Shown: in pieces, positions 32,900-45,518 of the stretch
How the letters are laid out: each line of letters begins with the position of its first letter
Position numbering within the stretch: position 1 is the stretch's first letter
From: Fremontodendron californicum
Lineage: Eukaryota; Streptophyta; Magnoliopsida; Malvales; Malvaceae
Reading direction: 5' to 3'
Length of the DNA: 64,000 nucleotides
NCBI GenBank assembly: GCA_030761205.1
Contig: JAULJL010000001.1
Span: 32,311,145-32,375,144, forward strand
Program-made: the position numbers and the translations under genes
Notes under the pieces: generated by a model
The model's input: the letters and a program-made list of their open reading frames with translations, nothing else
Told to the model about the DNA's origin: nothing
Databases searched by the model: none

Positions 32900-33135
32900 A
32901 AGCAAAAAGGTTGAAATGGCTACATGATCTTGGCAAGACCAAGTGACCATGGTTAGGGGAGAGGCTATGCCCATTTTTACCTACCATGAAGCTCACCTTA
33001 ATTTTTTTATTTAACATGGTTTGTTTTCTGATTTTTTGAAATGGAAAGGCTTCATGATCTTGGCAAGACCAAGTGATTACGGTTAGGTGAAAGGCTATGC
33101 CCATTTGATACCAACCATGGAGCTTAACTTTCATT
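32900..33135. repeat. 130-bp direct duplication in the solo LTR
   Basis: CATGATCTTGGCAAGACC occurs at 32923 and 33053, both followed by AAGTGA...GGTTAGG and GGCTATGCCCATTT. Two diverged copies. Confidence 0.7.
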
Positions 33136-36100
33136 GTTTTATTTACTAGTTTTGCTTGTTATTTGCTTTGCATGTCTATGTTTAATTTTTTTTATATGTT
33201 CTTTACATTATTTTCTATGCTATATTTGTTTCTATATTTCATTTCCATGCTTAATATGTTTTCCTTGAAGATTCGGCCTTATTGTCTATTGAAGTCGTAT
33301 TGTGCATTTTTCATATTTCATGTCTTATATTATACACATGTTTGCATTTGCATATTTTGTCATATGGCTATTCGGCTACTCCATGTTGCTATGCCTCACA
33401 TGTACATTTTTATCTTGCTTCTTGGCTTGTTTGCATCTCCATGCCATGAGTTATTATATCTTGATATTTAGTATGCTTTGCATGTGCATTTTCATCTTGC
33501 TTATTAACTTGTTTGCATCTCCATGCCATGAGCTTGTGCATTTTGATTTTAGTATGTCATATGCTTGTGAAAATGTCATGACATTATGCATCTTGATATG
33601 ATTTGTCATGTACTTGTGCCATTTACTAGGTAGGATTGCATTAGAGTGTCATGTAACCACATTCGGCCTCTTCATGCATCCCTTGCCTTGTCATGCATTT
33701 GCATTTTGTTGAGGTAACATGCTTTGCATTATCATATCTTGAAATTGTGTATTAGTTGCTGTTTGTTCCAGCATTAACATTAGTTTCATTGGTCATTTTA
33801 TGTTCATAGTATTGCTATGCATGTTCATTACATTTTAGGTCTAGGCCATATTGGTATTGCCATGCATATTGAGTCTTAAATCATATTGGTATTGTCATGC
33901 ATTACTATGTTATTTAGGTCTTAGGTTACATTAGCATTTTCATACATAGTCATAACATATTAGGTCCAAGTCATATTTGCATTATCAAGCATTGCATGCA
34001 TATTAAGTTAGGATAGCATTTATTGCCATGCAAAATCATGATAGGCATTTAGGTTATTTTGACTTGTCATGCATTTCCTTTACCATTTAGGCCTTAGACC
34101 ACGCATTTCATACATTTCATTTGCTGTATGTTCATGCATTACATGTCATTGTCACATGATTTATGACTTAGGCCAATCAATGGTTCAAAGTCATGCTTTC
34201 TTGAGTATACTTGTGGAAAATTAAAGGGTTGTCAAATTGATTATTCTACCTTTGTGATTTTTTTTACTTAGCCAAATTTTGTCCAAGGTTTTTAAATGTT
34301 TTAGCTACTGTCCTTAGGTCTTTAGAATGATCTCCAACAATTTTTACTTTGATTTTTGAATGAATTTATCAAAGGCAAAAAATGTGTTTTGACAAAACAG
34401 TTTTTTCACCCAGTACTCGAACTTCTCCGATTTTTTTGGGCAGTCATCTTTAATCAGAAAATTAAGCCAATTCTTTTTCATGTAGTTTTACATGTTCTGA
34501 GTCTCCATTATTTTTTTAGATTTTTTTGAATTTTTAAAAATAGGCAAAAAAATCGTGTGACAAAACCGGACAGTAAAGGCAGATTTGAAATCAAAAGAGA
34601 AATAATGGTTGAATTTGGCTAAGGCGAGGGGGTTGGTTAGAAGCGTTAGCTACTGTCTTAGGGTAATTTCTAAGCCTTTTTAAACTTTAAAAATGATTTT
34701 ATAAATCTCGGCTTAAGGGTGGTCAAGTCCGGGATTTTAAACTTAGTAAATTAAAGCCATTTTAAAAGGTTTTGGTAAGGGTTTTAATTTTTATTCAAGT
34801 TTTTCCTCAAAATTGTTTTCAAAGAATCACAAAGTTTTATTTTTTTAGAAAATATAATTTGACATATTTTCCTAAGGTAGCCGGATATCTTTTTAGATAT
34901 ACGGATTTCTTTATTTAGAGGAAAAAAATACATTTTCATGCATTGCATTTTTCATGTTCATGCATTTTTATCTAATATGTGATTTTTGCTATGACATTTT
35001 CTATGGTATTATTATTATTTTGATTTACATTTTATGATGTTATATTGTTTTCCATATGATTTTGAATATTTCATGATATTCCATATTTTTTATTTAGTCA
35101 TTTATTTTTGTCACATTATTTAGCATATACTATGTTCATGCATTTTTGTTTTATTTTTATGCATTTTTTATGATAGCATTATCTTATGTTTCATGTCATT
35201 TCTTGTCATTTAGATCATATTTCATGTCATTTAGGTTATTTTATTTATAATATGCCATGTCATTTAAAATATGCCATATCATTTAAATTTGCCATGTCAT
35301 TTAAATCATTTTATCTCATTTAGAATATACCTTGATACTTAGAATTTTTCATTTCACCTAGAATATACTATGCCATTTAAATTATGTCATATCATTTAGG
35401 TTGCATTATATTATATAGACTTTGGCATGTCATTTTATTTATGTCATACATGTTCATGTTCATATTTTTAAATGTTTTGAAAAATATAATGATTTTCAAT
35501 AAAAATAAAGATATTCTCGAGTTAAAATAATTCATGAGTTCTCTACCAAGTTTACTGGAGGGAATATCATCAATTATCATTAATAAAGGAATATCTTTCT
35601 TTCAAAAAACGAGAATGATTCAGAAAGTTTTCCAAATGAATAAAAATTTCTATATTTTGTCGATTTTGTCGGGGAATGTAGGAAAATTTTGAATTAATAA
35701 ATTCCGGATAATTTTCAATTAAAAATGGAATTATTTTTCTTAAAATTGGGAATTAACTTGAAGTACTAAATTAAAAACCAATTTTTTACCGAGACTTGAG
35801 ATAACATACGATTAATAAGGTGCCGATTTATACGGCGTTTGGGGGTGCTAATCCTTCCCCGCACGTAACCGACTCCCGAACCCGCTTCTTTGATTTCTCT
35901 GGTTTATAACGCAGACTTGAAATTGGTTTTTAAAATGTTTTAATTAATTTTAAAATGTTTTATAAAACCGGTTTTAATAGGTGGCCGATCACACCTAGCT
36001 AAAAAAGATTGGTGGCGACTCCAGGTCTTTTTACGAGGCCGTTTTCATACCCTCGATCGTTTCTTTTATTTCAATCTAGAGGAATTAAGTTGTATTTTCC

Positions 36101-36814
36101 TCTGCTTCTGTTTCCCCCTCACTCGAATGGGTCCCTGCGATCGGGATCACGTATCGACAATTCCAAGTGCAAAAATGAAAATTCTATTTATCTATTTCCC
36201 CTGAGGATTGCTTTTCAATGAGAATATTCATGCTTGATATGATAAATGACCATTTTTCATATTCCTTTCACTAAGAAGAAATTATCCTTAGTCACCCCTT
36301 TGAGCCTTAGGAATTTTTCTTTCTTTGAACCTTGATCAAGGATCACCCTCTACACTGGAGGGCAAATGCGAAGAAAAATATCCTTCAAAAAATCATGGCG
36401 AAAAGAGCCATTGAAAACAAAAAAAGAAAAACACACACATAAAAAATGTGTGAAAAAGAATGGCAAATGAAAGCCAAGAATGAAAAGGAACAAAATTCAA
36501 AAAAGGAGAGAAAAGTCCAAAAATGACGAATGTTTCGAAAATGAATCCTACTCATGAAATGATCCTTGATCTGATCACCCTTAAATACATTTTGGGCCTA
36601 TTTACCATTTCTTTCTAAACCCGAACCTTGGCTTACATTACTTGCTTTTAAAGTCTATTTTGATCAAGCATGGGTATTTAACTTGAAGGGTTTTTCTCAG
36701 ATTTCATCCCATTTTTTGAATTGTCATTTTTACCATGGAAGAATTTAGAATTCTCACATGCATGGTGGAACACAAAAAAAAAAAAAAAAAAAAGAAAAAA
36801 GAATGTAAAAGGAG

Positions 36815-36899
36815 AGGTTTAAGTTGAAAACCTAAAAAGGGCGACTTAAAACTGAACGGGGGACACTTGGGTTGAAAACCCCCAAAGGGCAACCCAAGT
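36815..36899 (+). ncRNA. twin hairpin motif in Ogre 3' UTR (putative structured RNA)
   Basis: Hairpin 1: arms 36815-36826 and 36842-36853 pair at 11 of 12 positions including one G-U, loop AAAACCTAAAAAGGG. Hairpin 2: arms ACTTGGGTTG (36865-36874) and CAACCCAAGT (36890-36899) pair perfectly, loop AAAACCCCCAAAGGG. The loops are both 15 bases and nearly the same while the stems differ in sequence but keep pairing, which points to selected structure. Function unknown. Confidence 0.5.
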
Positions 36900-37339
36900 A
36901 CTAATAAAATATTGAATCAATGCTCCGTGCAAAAGGGGAGAAAGTATCAGGAATACAGAGAATGGGGTAAAGCTCAGTCTGAAGCAACAACGAAAGTCGA
37001 GAAGTCACACAAGCAAATGGCAAGCTCAAAGGATATTTCAAAGGAACTAAGGCAGGAAGGGTCCAAGATATTCCGTATCTGGGGCATCTATGCCTTTTCC
37101 TTTACATTTAAATCCTTGATATTCATCTTTGTTATCTAAATCTTTTTGCAATGAACTCTTGTTGGCCCTTTCATGGCATATGGTTGTTTCATACTACCTT
37201 TCATATATGTTGTGATGCATTTTGAATGTTATCAAATTGAATGATGATTAGTAAACATAAAAATATTTAAACAAAAGGTTTTCTTTGCATTATTGTAGAA
37301 TAGGTTTAAATTTTAGAAGAGGTTTGGAAACCACTAAAA

Positions 37340-37700
37340 TTTGGAGAAACTCGCGATAATCCATAATACTGAAAAACTCATCAAGTGGGGCAAACATTGG
37401 ATGGACTAAACACATCAACCCACGATATTGAAGAACTCATCCAGTGAGACGAATCAAAGATAGGTTGGAGACGCCGTCACAGAGTCAGAAAATTTGTGAA
37501 TTAAGGTGAAACCGTAGAGAAAAGCCCATCAAGAAGGGCAAATCATGGATAGGTTGAAGACACCGTCACAGAGTCTAAAAATTTGTGAGTCTCAACGAAT
37601 CCATAACGATGAAAAGCTCATCAAGTAGAGCAAACAGTGGAGTTGAGAAGATTCTTGAACCTCAATGAAATCATGGACTAAAACTCATGATGCAATCATG
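37340..37700. repeat. degenerate ~110-120-bp repeats in the Ogre 3' UTR
   Basis: Recurring phrases AAAAACTCATCAAGTGGGGC, AAGCCCATCAAGAAGGGC, AAAAGCTCATCAAGTAGAGC and GCCGTCACAGAGTC mark three to four diverged units. Confidence 0.6.
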
Positions 37701-37855
37701 TAATGCATTCATCCCTAGGGAACATGCATCTTACAAACATTTGCAAAACCTGTCATCAACATCACTGCTTTTGACTAACATTGCAAAAACCATGGAAAGG
37801 TTTCTTTCTTAAGTCCAACGTAGCTAGCACTAAAGGATGTAAGCACTTTATCCAA

Positions 37856-37975
37856 ATTTTCCTGGACATGACAACCAGATTTTTGGGGCAAGACAACCAG
37901 ATTTCTCAGACAAGACATCCAAATTTTCCTGGACAAGACAACCAGATTTCTCGAACAAGACATCCAAGTTTTAAA
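37856..37975. repeat. short tandem array (~20-23 bp units) in the Ogre 3' UTR
   Basis: About five units with GACAACCAGATTT or GACATCCAAATTT separated by TCCTGGACA, GGGGCAA or CTCAGACAA. Confidence 0.7.
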
Positions 37976-37984
37976 AAGAAATCG

Positions 37985-38335
37985 AACTCTTTTACTTAAG
38001 ATGGGTCAAGCCTTGATTAGTCAAGGAACTCAATTTAAGGACAAAACATATTGTGTCAGACAAAGCTTCACCAAGATAAGGTAAGGTCCCGGGATCTCCC
38101 CTGAGGTATTTTCTTCTCTTGCAAATAGAACTCGTTTCATTAAGACAGGTCGAGCCTTGATTAGTTAAGGAACTCAATTTAAGGACAAAACATATTGTGT
38201 CAGACAAAGCTTCACCAAGATGAGGTAAGGCCCCGAGATCTCTGCCGAGGTATTTTCTTCTCTTGCAAATCAAACTTGTTTCTCTAAGACGGGTCAAGCC
38301 TTGATTAGTCAAAGAACTCAATTTAAGGACAAATC
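37985..38335. repeat. 144-bp tandem repeat, about 2.4 units, in the Ogre 3' UTR
   Basis: The phrase GGGTCAAGCCTTGATTAG (or AGGTCGAGCC variant) starts at 38003, 38147 and 38291, exactly 144 bp apart. Units share AACTCAATTTAAGGAC and AGACAAAGCTTCACCAAGAT with few differences. Confidence 0.85.
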
Positions 38336-38480
38336 TTTTTATTTACAGTTTGCAAAAAATAAAAAATGATGAAGAAAATGAAGAAAATTCTCCCTCTTAT
38401 GCTTCACATGTGATTTCACTAATTAGACAAAATTATTGTCTACTTTATCTTTGATTGATTCTTGATTCTCAGCCATAGTC

Positions 38481-38493
38481 AAAGAGGGGCAAC
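38481..38493 (+). other. Ogre polypurine tract
   Basis: AAAGAGGGGCAAC directly precedes the LTR start TGTAAACACC, which marks the following LTR as the 3' LTR of the upstream Ogre. Confidence 0.75.
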
Positions 38494-39239
38494 TGTAAAC
38501 ACCTAATTTTGTTCGAGCCCCCTAAAAAAGGTAAATTCTTATTTTCAGCTTTCCGGAGTGCAAGAATACTTTCACCATTCCTCAGATGGGTCTCCAAGAC
38601 TTTGATTCGGAGGTCAACACAAAAAGTCAACTCTCAGTCAAAATTAAGATTCAAAGTTGAATTGAACAATGGTGAAGGAATTTTGATAATCAGAGGTCTA
38701 CAACGAAAGATAGAGAGTTTGAAAGACATATTGCAAAAATTCAATGTAGGAGAATACCTAATTTTGCAAATTTGGGAAAAAGTGCGTAAACGATCAAATT
38801 GGACGAAATTGGAGGTTCCAAATGGAATAAGATCAATAAATATAGATATTGGAAGGTCCAATTTTGAACTGGAGTTGAAGGAAGAATTGGTTGGAAGAGA
38901 AAAAGGAAAATAAAGATTTAATGAATAAATAAGAAAACCATAAATTTGGGGAAAACTATAAAGATGGCCCGATTCGGTGAAATTGAAGCCCCCAGTTGAT
39001 AAAGGATAAATAAATAAAAATATCCCAAGTCCCAATTTGAAGTGGATCCCAAGGAAGAGCCGTTTGGAGGAAAAACGAAAAAATTTCCAATAATGAGGAA
39101 AAGGGGAAAACTAAATCAGAGAGGAATACAGATGTAAAAATTGGGCATTTTTGGACCAACTCCAATTCAATATATGACAAAGGCATTGGAAAAATAAAAT
39201 CCAAAAATTGGGCCCGTTTCGAGTAAAATCGAGGTTTTA

Positions 39240-39860
39240 GGGGTTAAAGGGCAATCTTGGAAAATCCGAGAAAAATAGAATCCGAAATCAAAAAATCATG
39301 AAAACTTCCAGAACTGAGTTTTATATTAGATGGAAGGTATTGGAAAAGAAAAATTCAGAATCGGAGCTCAAATGGAAAAAGACAAAGTTCGGGTGCACTA
39401 ATTCGAAATTCCAAGAGAAAATTCCGAGAAAATAGAAAACGAGCTCGGATTATGAAAACTTCCAGATATGAGTTTTATATTAGACGGAAGGGATTGGAGA
39501 AGAAAAATACGGAATCAGACTCAAATGAAAAAAGACAAAATTCGGGTGCACTAATACGAAATTCCAAGAGAAAATTTTGGGAAACATAGAAAACTAGCTC
39601 GAAAAATTCTGAAAACTTACAAATATGAGTTTTATATTTTATTTAAGGGATTGGCGAAGAAAAATCTGGAATCGGAGCTCAAATGGAAAAGACAAAGTTT
39701 GGGAGGCATTAAACCGAAACTTTAGAGAAAATTTCAGGAAAAATAGAATCCGATCTCTGAAAAATATGAAATCCTCTAGAATTGAGTTCTATATTGGATG
39801 GGATGGATTGAAAAAGAAAAATTCAAAATTGGGGTCCATTAGCAATTAAATTAAGTTTGG
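39240..39860. repeat. ~140-bp tandem repeats in the Ogre LTR, about four units
   Basis: ATGAAAACTTCCAGA and TGAGTTTTATATTAGA recur near 39300, 39450, 39610 and 39770, with GGAATCGGAGCTCAAATGG variants between. Confidence 0.65.
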
Positions 39861-42190
39861 GGGCCAAAATGCAATTTTATCAAAAAAAATTGAAAAAGGC
39901 CATTTTGCAAATAAAAAAAGGAATGGCCTGGAAATTTCCAGGCCATTTTCGGCCAGCCTACTGATTATAAGAGGGGGTGTGATCATCTTGAATCAAATGG
40001 CCAAGATAGAATAGCAAGATGACATTTTTATGAAAGGACAAGATTCTCCACTACTTGCCTACATGGCATTTTAGGCCAATGGGAGGTCTCCAAATTGCAA
40101 AGCCATGTGAAGGCCATGTGAAGGCTAGGAGATGATACCAAATAGGATTAAAAATGCCACCTAGGAAGATATTTTAATAGTAAGCCATATGATCATGACA
40201 AGTGGCTTAGATATTTTGCAGAGATAAGAGACAAGAATAATCTAGGTGGCATTGTTGGCCAATGAGAGGCTAGAAAACCTTTAATTTAAGGAAAGCATCA
40301 TGCAAATAGGGGACAAGCATCCTTAATTTAGGGAAATCATCATGCAAGAAGGGGACATTTTTTAGCCATGTGGCAAAGATGTTGGGGGAGCATGTAAAGC
40401 ATGACAAAAAGCTAAAAAATAAAATGCTCTCTACACTATACAAGGGGGCCGGCCAAGCTATCAAAGAGAGGAAGATTCATTTTTTTTTTCAAAGGCAATC
40501 TTACTAAACTCTTGGAGGAGAAAAGGAGAAAAACAAAAAGAGAGAAAGAGGGAGAAGGAAGGAGAATTTGGAGAGCTTGAAAGCAAGTTCTAGGTAGCTA
40601 TTTCCTTTCTTATTCTTCAATTATTTTCTTTGATGTCATGTTCTTTTTCTTTTCTTTTTACATGTGATTTGTTAACTTTCCTTGGTTGAAAAAAAAGTTT
40701 TTAAAACAAATTTTACAAGGTTTTCTTTCCTTTATTCTTTACAAAATAACCAAGTTGACAAAATTTTTTAAACTCCTTTTTGCCTTAGCCGAAACCTAGG
40801 GGGCCTTTTTGTGTTTGTTTTTGCTTGATTTTCTTGCTTGCTTGTTGATTGTGGGCTTCACATATTGTGGTAGGCTAGATTTTCACCTTTGGTTTTTCTT
40901 TTAAAAAATCAAATAAAAGGTTTGAGAAGCTTGAGGATCTTGATTTTGGTTAGGTGGGACTATGTCCAAGGAACGAACCATTGAGCCAACCTTGTTTTCT
41001 TTTTCTTGCTTGTTCATATTTTTAACTCATGATTGATTCATTGTCATATGTTTGTTGGCTGTAAAATCATGCATTTCATGCCATTTCCAACTATGTTTTT
41101 GGCTAAGATCAATTAATGATCTCTAGCCAAAAATCCCTTGTTTCTACTAGTTGGAAAAGTGATAGTTTAAGTTGGTTATTCTGACTTTGAGCATTTTTTT
41201 ACTGCATTATTCTTGTCAAAATAAAATGAATTTTTTACCACATGCATTAGACCATTAGAGGATGCCTTGGTATTTTTTCCAAGATTTTTAGATTTTTTTA
41301 TCAAAGTTGGAAAAATGGTTTTCGATAAAATAGTTTTTAGCTCACTGTTCTGACTTTACTAAAAATTTGGTCAAGGCATCGTTGGTCCAAAAATTAAGCT
41401 TATTTTTTTCCATGGATACCATTATGTCTCAAGTCTATACTGATTTTTCCATAAGTTTTTGATTTTTTTTTTATATGAAGGGTAAAAAAATAGTTTTTCA
41501 AAATTGGTTATGTGAGTCAGAATTGAGTTTTCCTAAATTAATAATTTTCCGATTTTCATTTATAAAAGGGAGGGGCTGGTTTGAGTTATTAGCTACTGTT
41601 TTAGGTTGAATTCCATGTCACCTCAAAAATAAAATTTGATTTTACAAAAATCAGGTCATGGGTAGTCATCCCGAGTTTTAAGAATAGGAGAAATTAGAGC
41701 CTTTTTAGGGGTATTCGGCCATGACTTCATTTCCATCCAAAAAATCCAATTATTTTTAAATTCGAGCCCAAAGTTATTCGGTTTTGTAATCCAATTTAAG
41801 TTTCTTCCAAAGGTAGTTGGATACTTTTTTAGGTATACGGATGTCCTTACATCAAGGAAGAAATACATCTTTATGCATTGCATTTAAAAAAAAGTGTTTT
41901 TACTTAATTTGACATAAAAACGTGTTTCTGGGTTTCCTAAACATTTGGCTAGAATTAATTCCCAATCTTTGTCGGGTTTGCCGAGGAGGTTAGAAAATTA
42001 CTCAACGAACGTGGTTATGAAATCGCAAGGCATGGATTTTGTTTTATTCAGAAACATATAAATGTCATATGAAAGAATTATTTTCCGAGCTTTGCCGGAT
42101 TTGTCCGGGAGTATGGTAATACTTTCTGACATATGCCACTTATTTGATTCCTCACATGAAAAAAATCAATTTCAAAAATGGTGATGTGTG

Positions 42191-42195
42191 CATAT
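42191..42195. repeat. Athila target-site duplication CATAT, left copy
   Basis: Recurs at 52491-52495. Confidence 0.85.
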
Positions 42196-43762
42196 TGATG
42201 CACTCAAAAGAGTACATCTTATTTAATTTCTTGCACTAAAAATATCAATTGTAAAATATAGCAATAAGCAAGGGTCGATTCCACAGGGATTGGTGTTTAG
42301 TTTAATAATTATTAATTTACACTTAAATTCAAAGAAAACAAAATAAATGGGAGGTTTTTAAAATCAGTTTAAACTAAAGTAAACAATCAAAATAAGAAAG
42401 CCATTAAACAAAAACTAATCAGATGTGAGAAATATGGCTAAAGGTTCATTCTCCACCACTAGACATCATTAAGAATCAAATTCAGATTTACCAATATCAA
42501 TTATCTATCAAAGTTAACAACCGTAGATAACAACAACCTGTGTTACCCCAATCATTCCTTAGTTCGTCGTTAAACAGGACGAACGCTAGTACTTAATCTC
42601 TAACTATCAAATAACCTAAGATAAACATCATTAGATTCAAAGTGATAGCAGCTTTATGAAAAGAAAGATAGGTTGATCTAAGCAACAAACACATAAACAT
42701 GGATTCATTCAACTTATGTTATGTTCCACTTCATAATTCTTGAAAACCCAACATAATCATGAATTACCAATTGCCACTATTGAATAGAAATCAAGATAAT
42801 TACACAGATCAAGATTCCTAAACTAGAATTAGATAATTATCAAGATCTATTTAGTTGATCACCCTAAACAAATCAAGACAATATCATGAACAATTCTTGT
42901 AGAAGAACATAAACAACTTTGATAGAAAACTAATAAATGATAGAATCTGAAAATTAATTACATAACATGTCTAAGGCTTTGAAATCACCCTTAACCAAAG
43001 AGAAGTTTAGCATTGAATAGGCATTGTCAACATAAACATGAATATTCAAAAGAAGCTAAGAATAAAAATAAAATAAAACTAAGAGAAGAATAATAAGAAG
43101 AAGAAGAGTGATAAATAATAAAAAACATGTCTTTGGCAACTCAAAAGATGATATTTATAGAGCTTTAAATTTTAGAAATCCTTTCTTGCTCTTCAAGGAG
43201 GCTAGGAGTCAAAATATGGTAATTTTGGACTTTTTTTTTGGATTTTTCTCGTATTTGCAGTTTTTGGGGGTCAGAAACTCAGTGCTGCGGCCTAGGGCCA
43301 CGGCCCCAACTTGCTGCCTTGTCCGTTTTTGCTTTCTGACTTCGCTTTCACAAATGATGCACTGTCTCGCACTTCGATGGCTGATTTGATGACTATCCAT
43401 TGTCCGATTTAGGCATGTAAGCTATCGTTGGAAAGGTATTCAAGTAAGCTTCAAAAGTCAAGATGTAAGTTTCTTCAAATAATGACTTTAACATAATGAT
43501 TGTCTTGAAAAAATCTCTGGAGGTCAGATCTGCCTGATCATCTAGCACTGAGAAATTGATCTTTTTGACTCCCAAATCTTTTTCCATCTTATGATTGTGA
43601 CTTTATAAGCTCTTTATCATCATAATTGATATGTTTTGACTTTATCTCTTCAAAAATACCTATAATTCATAAAAATATAATAATTTGTCAAGGAACTTAA
43701 GAATTAAAGCATAAAGTATAAGGAAATAATACATGAAAATATATGCAATTAAGCACTTATCA
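42196..43762 (-). repeat. Athila 3' LTR (1567 bp)
   Basis: Same length as 50924-52490 with scattered substitutions. Confidence 0.9.
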
Positions 43763-45518
43763 AATTCCCCGACACTTAGCTTTTTGCTAGTCCTCGAGCA
43801 AAACAAAATAAAAACAAAATAAGAAAATCTAATCTAATCCACTTTCGTAAGAAATCACGGTGGCACTTAGCATGTGACACAAGCCTTTAAACCCTTAGGT
43901 GTCCCTAGTGGACGAGTTTAGTCTCGTGAGGGTTTACTAGGACGATAACCACAAACATTGAAAAAATAAAATAAAAATAAAATATACTAAATATAGTTAC
44001 TCATAATCCTTCCAATATAAATAAGAAATAATCATTAAACAAGTCTTATAAACTAATCAATAGCTTAAAGAATTTCACAAAAATTCATGCTTGAATATAA
44101 ATAGTTTGAGTTAAGCCAATATTAACATAACATATTTCAATCAAAATAGTGCATATTCAAACTTAATCTCAACTTCTCACATGGGATACTCTCATGTTTT
44201 TCACTCTTTAAAGTAGTGGTAAAGTGTTTACACTCAATCAATCTCATGAAAACAGTTATACCATATGCTTGCTATTCCACCTATTCTCCACTACTTAGAT
44301 CATGCAACTTTATGAATCGAGAGGTCTTTATTTAAGGTTGTAATGGGGCCAAGGGGTTGTAATGTGGTTAAAGAATAAAAGGATAAAGATATCACAAAGT
44401 TTCCAAAGATTTCATAGAGTTTAGAGACATACTAAGATCATACAATTAAAAACTTCTCAAAACTCTTATAAAGCACATAATATCATAGGCTAAATATTCA
44501 TATTGAGCCTTTGCTTCATTATAACCAATTTTGTAACATATTGATAATTTTTTTTTCAATATTCCCTTTTCTTTTTCTCTTGACTTTTGCCATTCTCCTC
44601 CCCCACATTTATCTTTTATTCTAACCCAAATTTTCAACTAAAAATATCCCTTGTTTTCGCAATGTCTCAAATATTCAATCCATCTTTAGAACAAGGGTAA
44701 AGATATAAATGTGTTTAGGCTAGGTGTAAGATGTGGTTACCAATAAAATAGTATATTCAAGTAGGCTCAAATTGGCTCACTAATGGGAATGTTCTCTTAG
44801 AACATTAATATGGATGGCTGTTTGGCCCTGGTCATAATCTTAATGCCTCTATCATATCCATGTAGTTACATGCATCAATATAGTCTTAAATGGTTTAAAG
44901 CAAGTTCTGAGAAACATGTTATCATGAGAGCACACAAGAAAGAAATTGGATTGATATGTATAATGCATCAATCATATAGGCTCAAAACTCACAAGGATGA
45001 TTATACAAGTCAGATTTAAGTCTAAACATGCTTCTTTCTCAATCAACATATCATATTAACATTTGCTCATGAAAAATAGTGATATCAAGCTTAGTTCTCA
45101 TGAAAATCTTACCACTAATGATCAATTTCAGACCTATTTAATTCATATCTCATCATAGTAAGGAAAGTAACTAGAACACACTAAAAACAAAACAAAACTA
45201 AATGAAATCCTAAATTCTTCCCCCCACACTTAATTCTTACATTGTCTTCAATGTAATTCTATTATCCCTAAGTATAAGAATCATGTGTAAAAGAAAAGAA
45301 TTACTAATCAAAACAAACTAAAGAAAAAAAATAAAAAAAAAGAATGATGGAGAGTAAGGAATAGCAAATCTGATTATAAGATGTGCTCTCCATCCTTTTG
45401 GGTTGCCTCCCAAGCTTGGTTTATTGTCCTCAGCCTGACTTAGACCCATCCCTTTATTATTCAACATAATTAGTCTCATAAAGTGGTAACTCCTCTACAT
45501 CTTGTAATGGAGAGTTCT
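43763..45518 (-). other. Athila 3' non-coding region, no env-like gene
   Basis: Between integrase and the 3' LTR. Begins next to the LTR with AATTCCCCGACACTTAGC (element strand GCTAAGTGTCGGGGAATT, the probable polypurine tract). Many Athila elements carry an env-like frame here, but I see only stops in all frames; the 63-codon frame at 44446-44637 has no recognisable features. Confidence 0.6.

Larger units (their letters stand above)
30646..36159 (+). mobile_element. solo LTR of an Ogre/Tat-type retrotransposon (5514 bp)
   Basis: Starts TGTAGACACCTGATTTTGTC and ends CACGTATCGACA, flanked on both sides by ATTCC (30641-30645, 36160-36164). No internal element sequence is present, so it is the product of LTR-LTR recombination. 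It interrupts the 3' UTR of the host Ogre, whose sequence continues after 36164. Inside are a ~155-bp tandem repeat (31270-31740), a 130-bp duplication (32900-33130) and stretches rich in CATGCATT and CATGTCATTTA words. The small frames in it are not genes. Confidence 0.85.
36165..38493 (+). mobile_element. long 3' UTR of the upstream Ogre, with hairpins and tandem repeats
   Basis: Sequence of the host Ogre between its integrase end (with the solo LTR removed) and its polypurine tract. It has no credible open frame. It holds two consecutive hairpins (36815-36853, 36865-36899), degenerate ~110-120-bp repeats (37340-37700), a short-period array (37856-37975) and a 144-bp array (37985-38335). 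Long tandem-repeat-rich 3' UTRs are a known trait of Ogre/Tat elements. Confidence 0.75.

Noticed and set aside
33163..33601. Hydrophobic frames resembling small membrane proteins
   Set aside because: They lie inside the solo LTR in T-rich CATGCATT-type sequence with no conserved motif.
37992..38321. 109-codon minus-strand frame with an internally repeated peptide
   Set aside because: It is the translation of the 144-bp tandem array; the protein repeat is a by-product of a period divisible by three.
37856..38335. Regular repeats with spacers that superficially resemble a CRISPR array
   Set aside because: Units are long and diverge along their whole length, the setting is a plant retrotransposon 3' UTR and there are no cas genes.
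44446..44637. Possible remnant of an Athila env-like gene
   Set aside because: Only 63 codons, with no signal peptide or membrane segment pattern, surrounded by stops.
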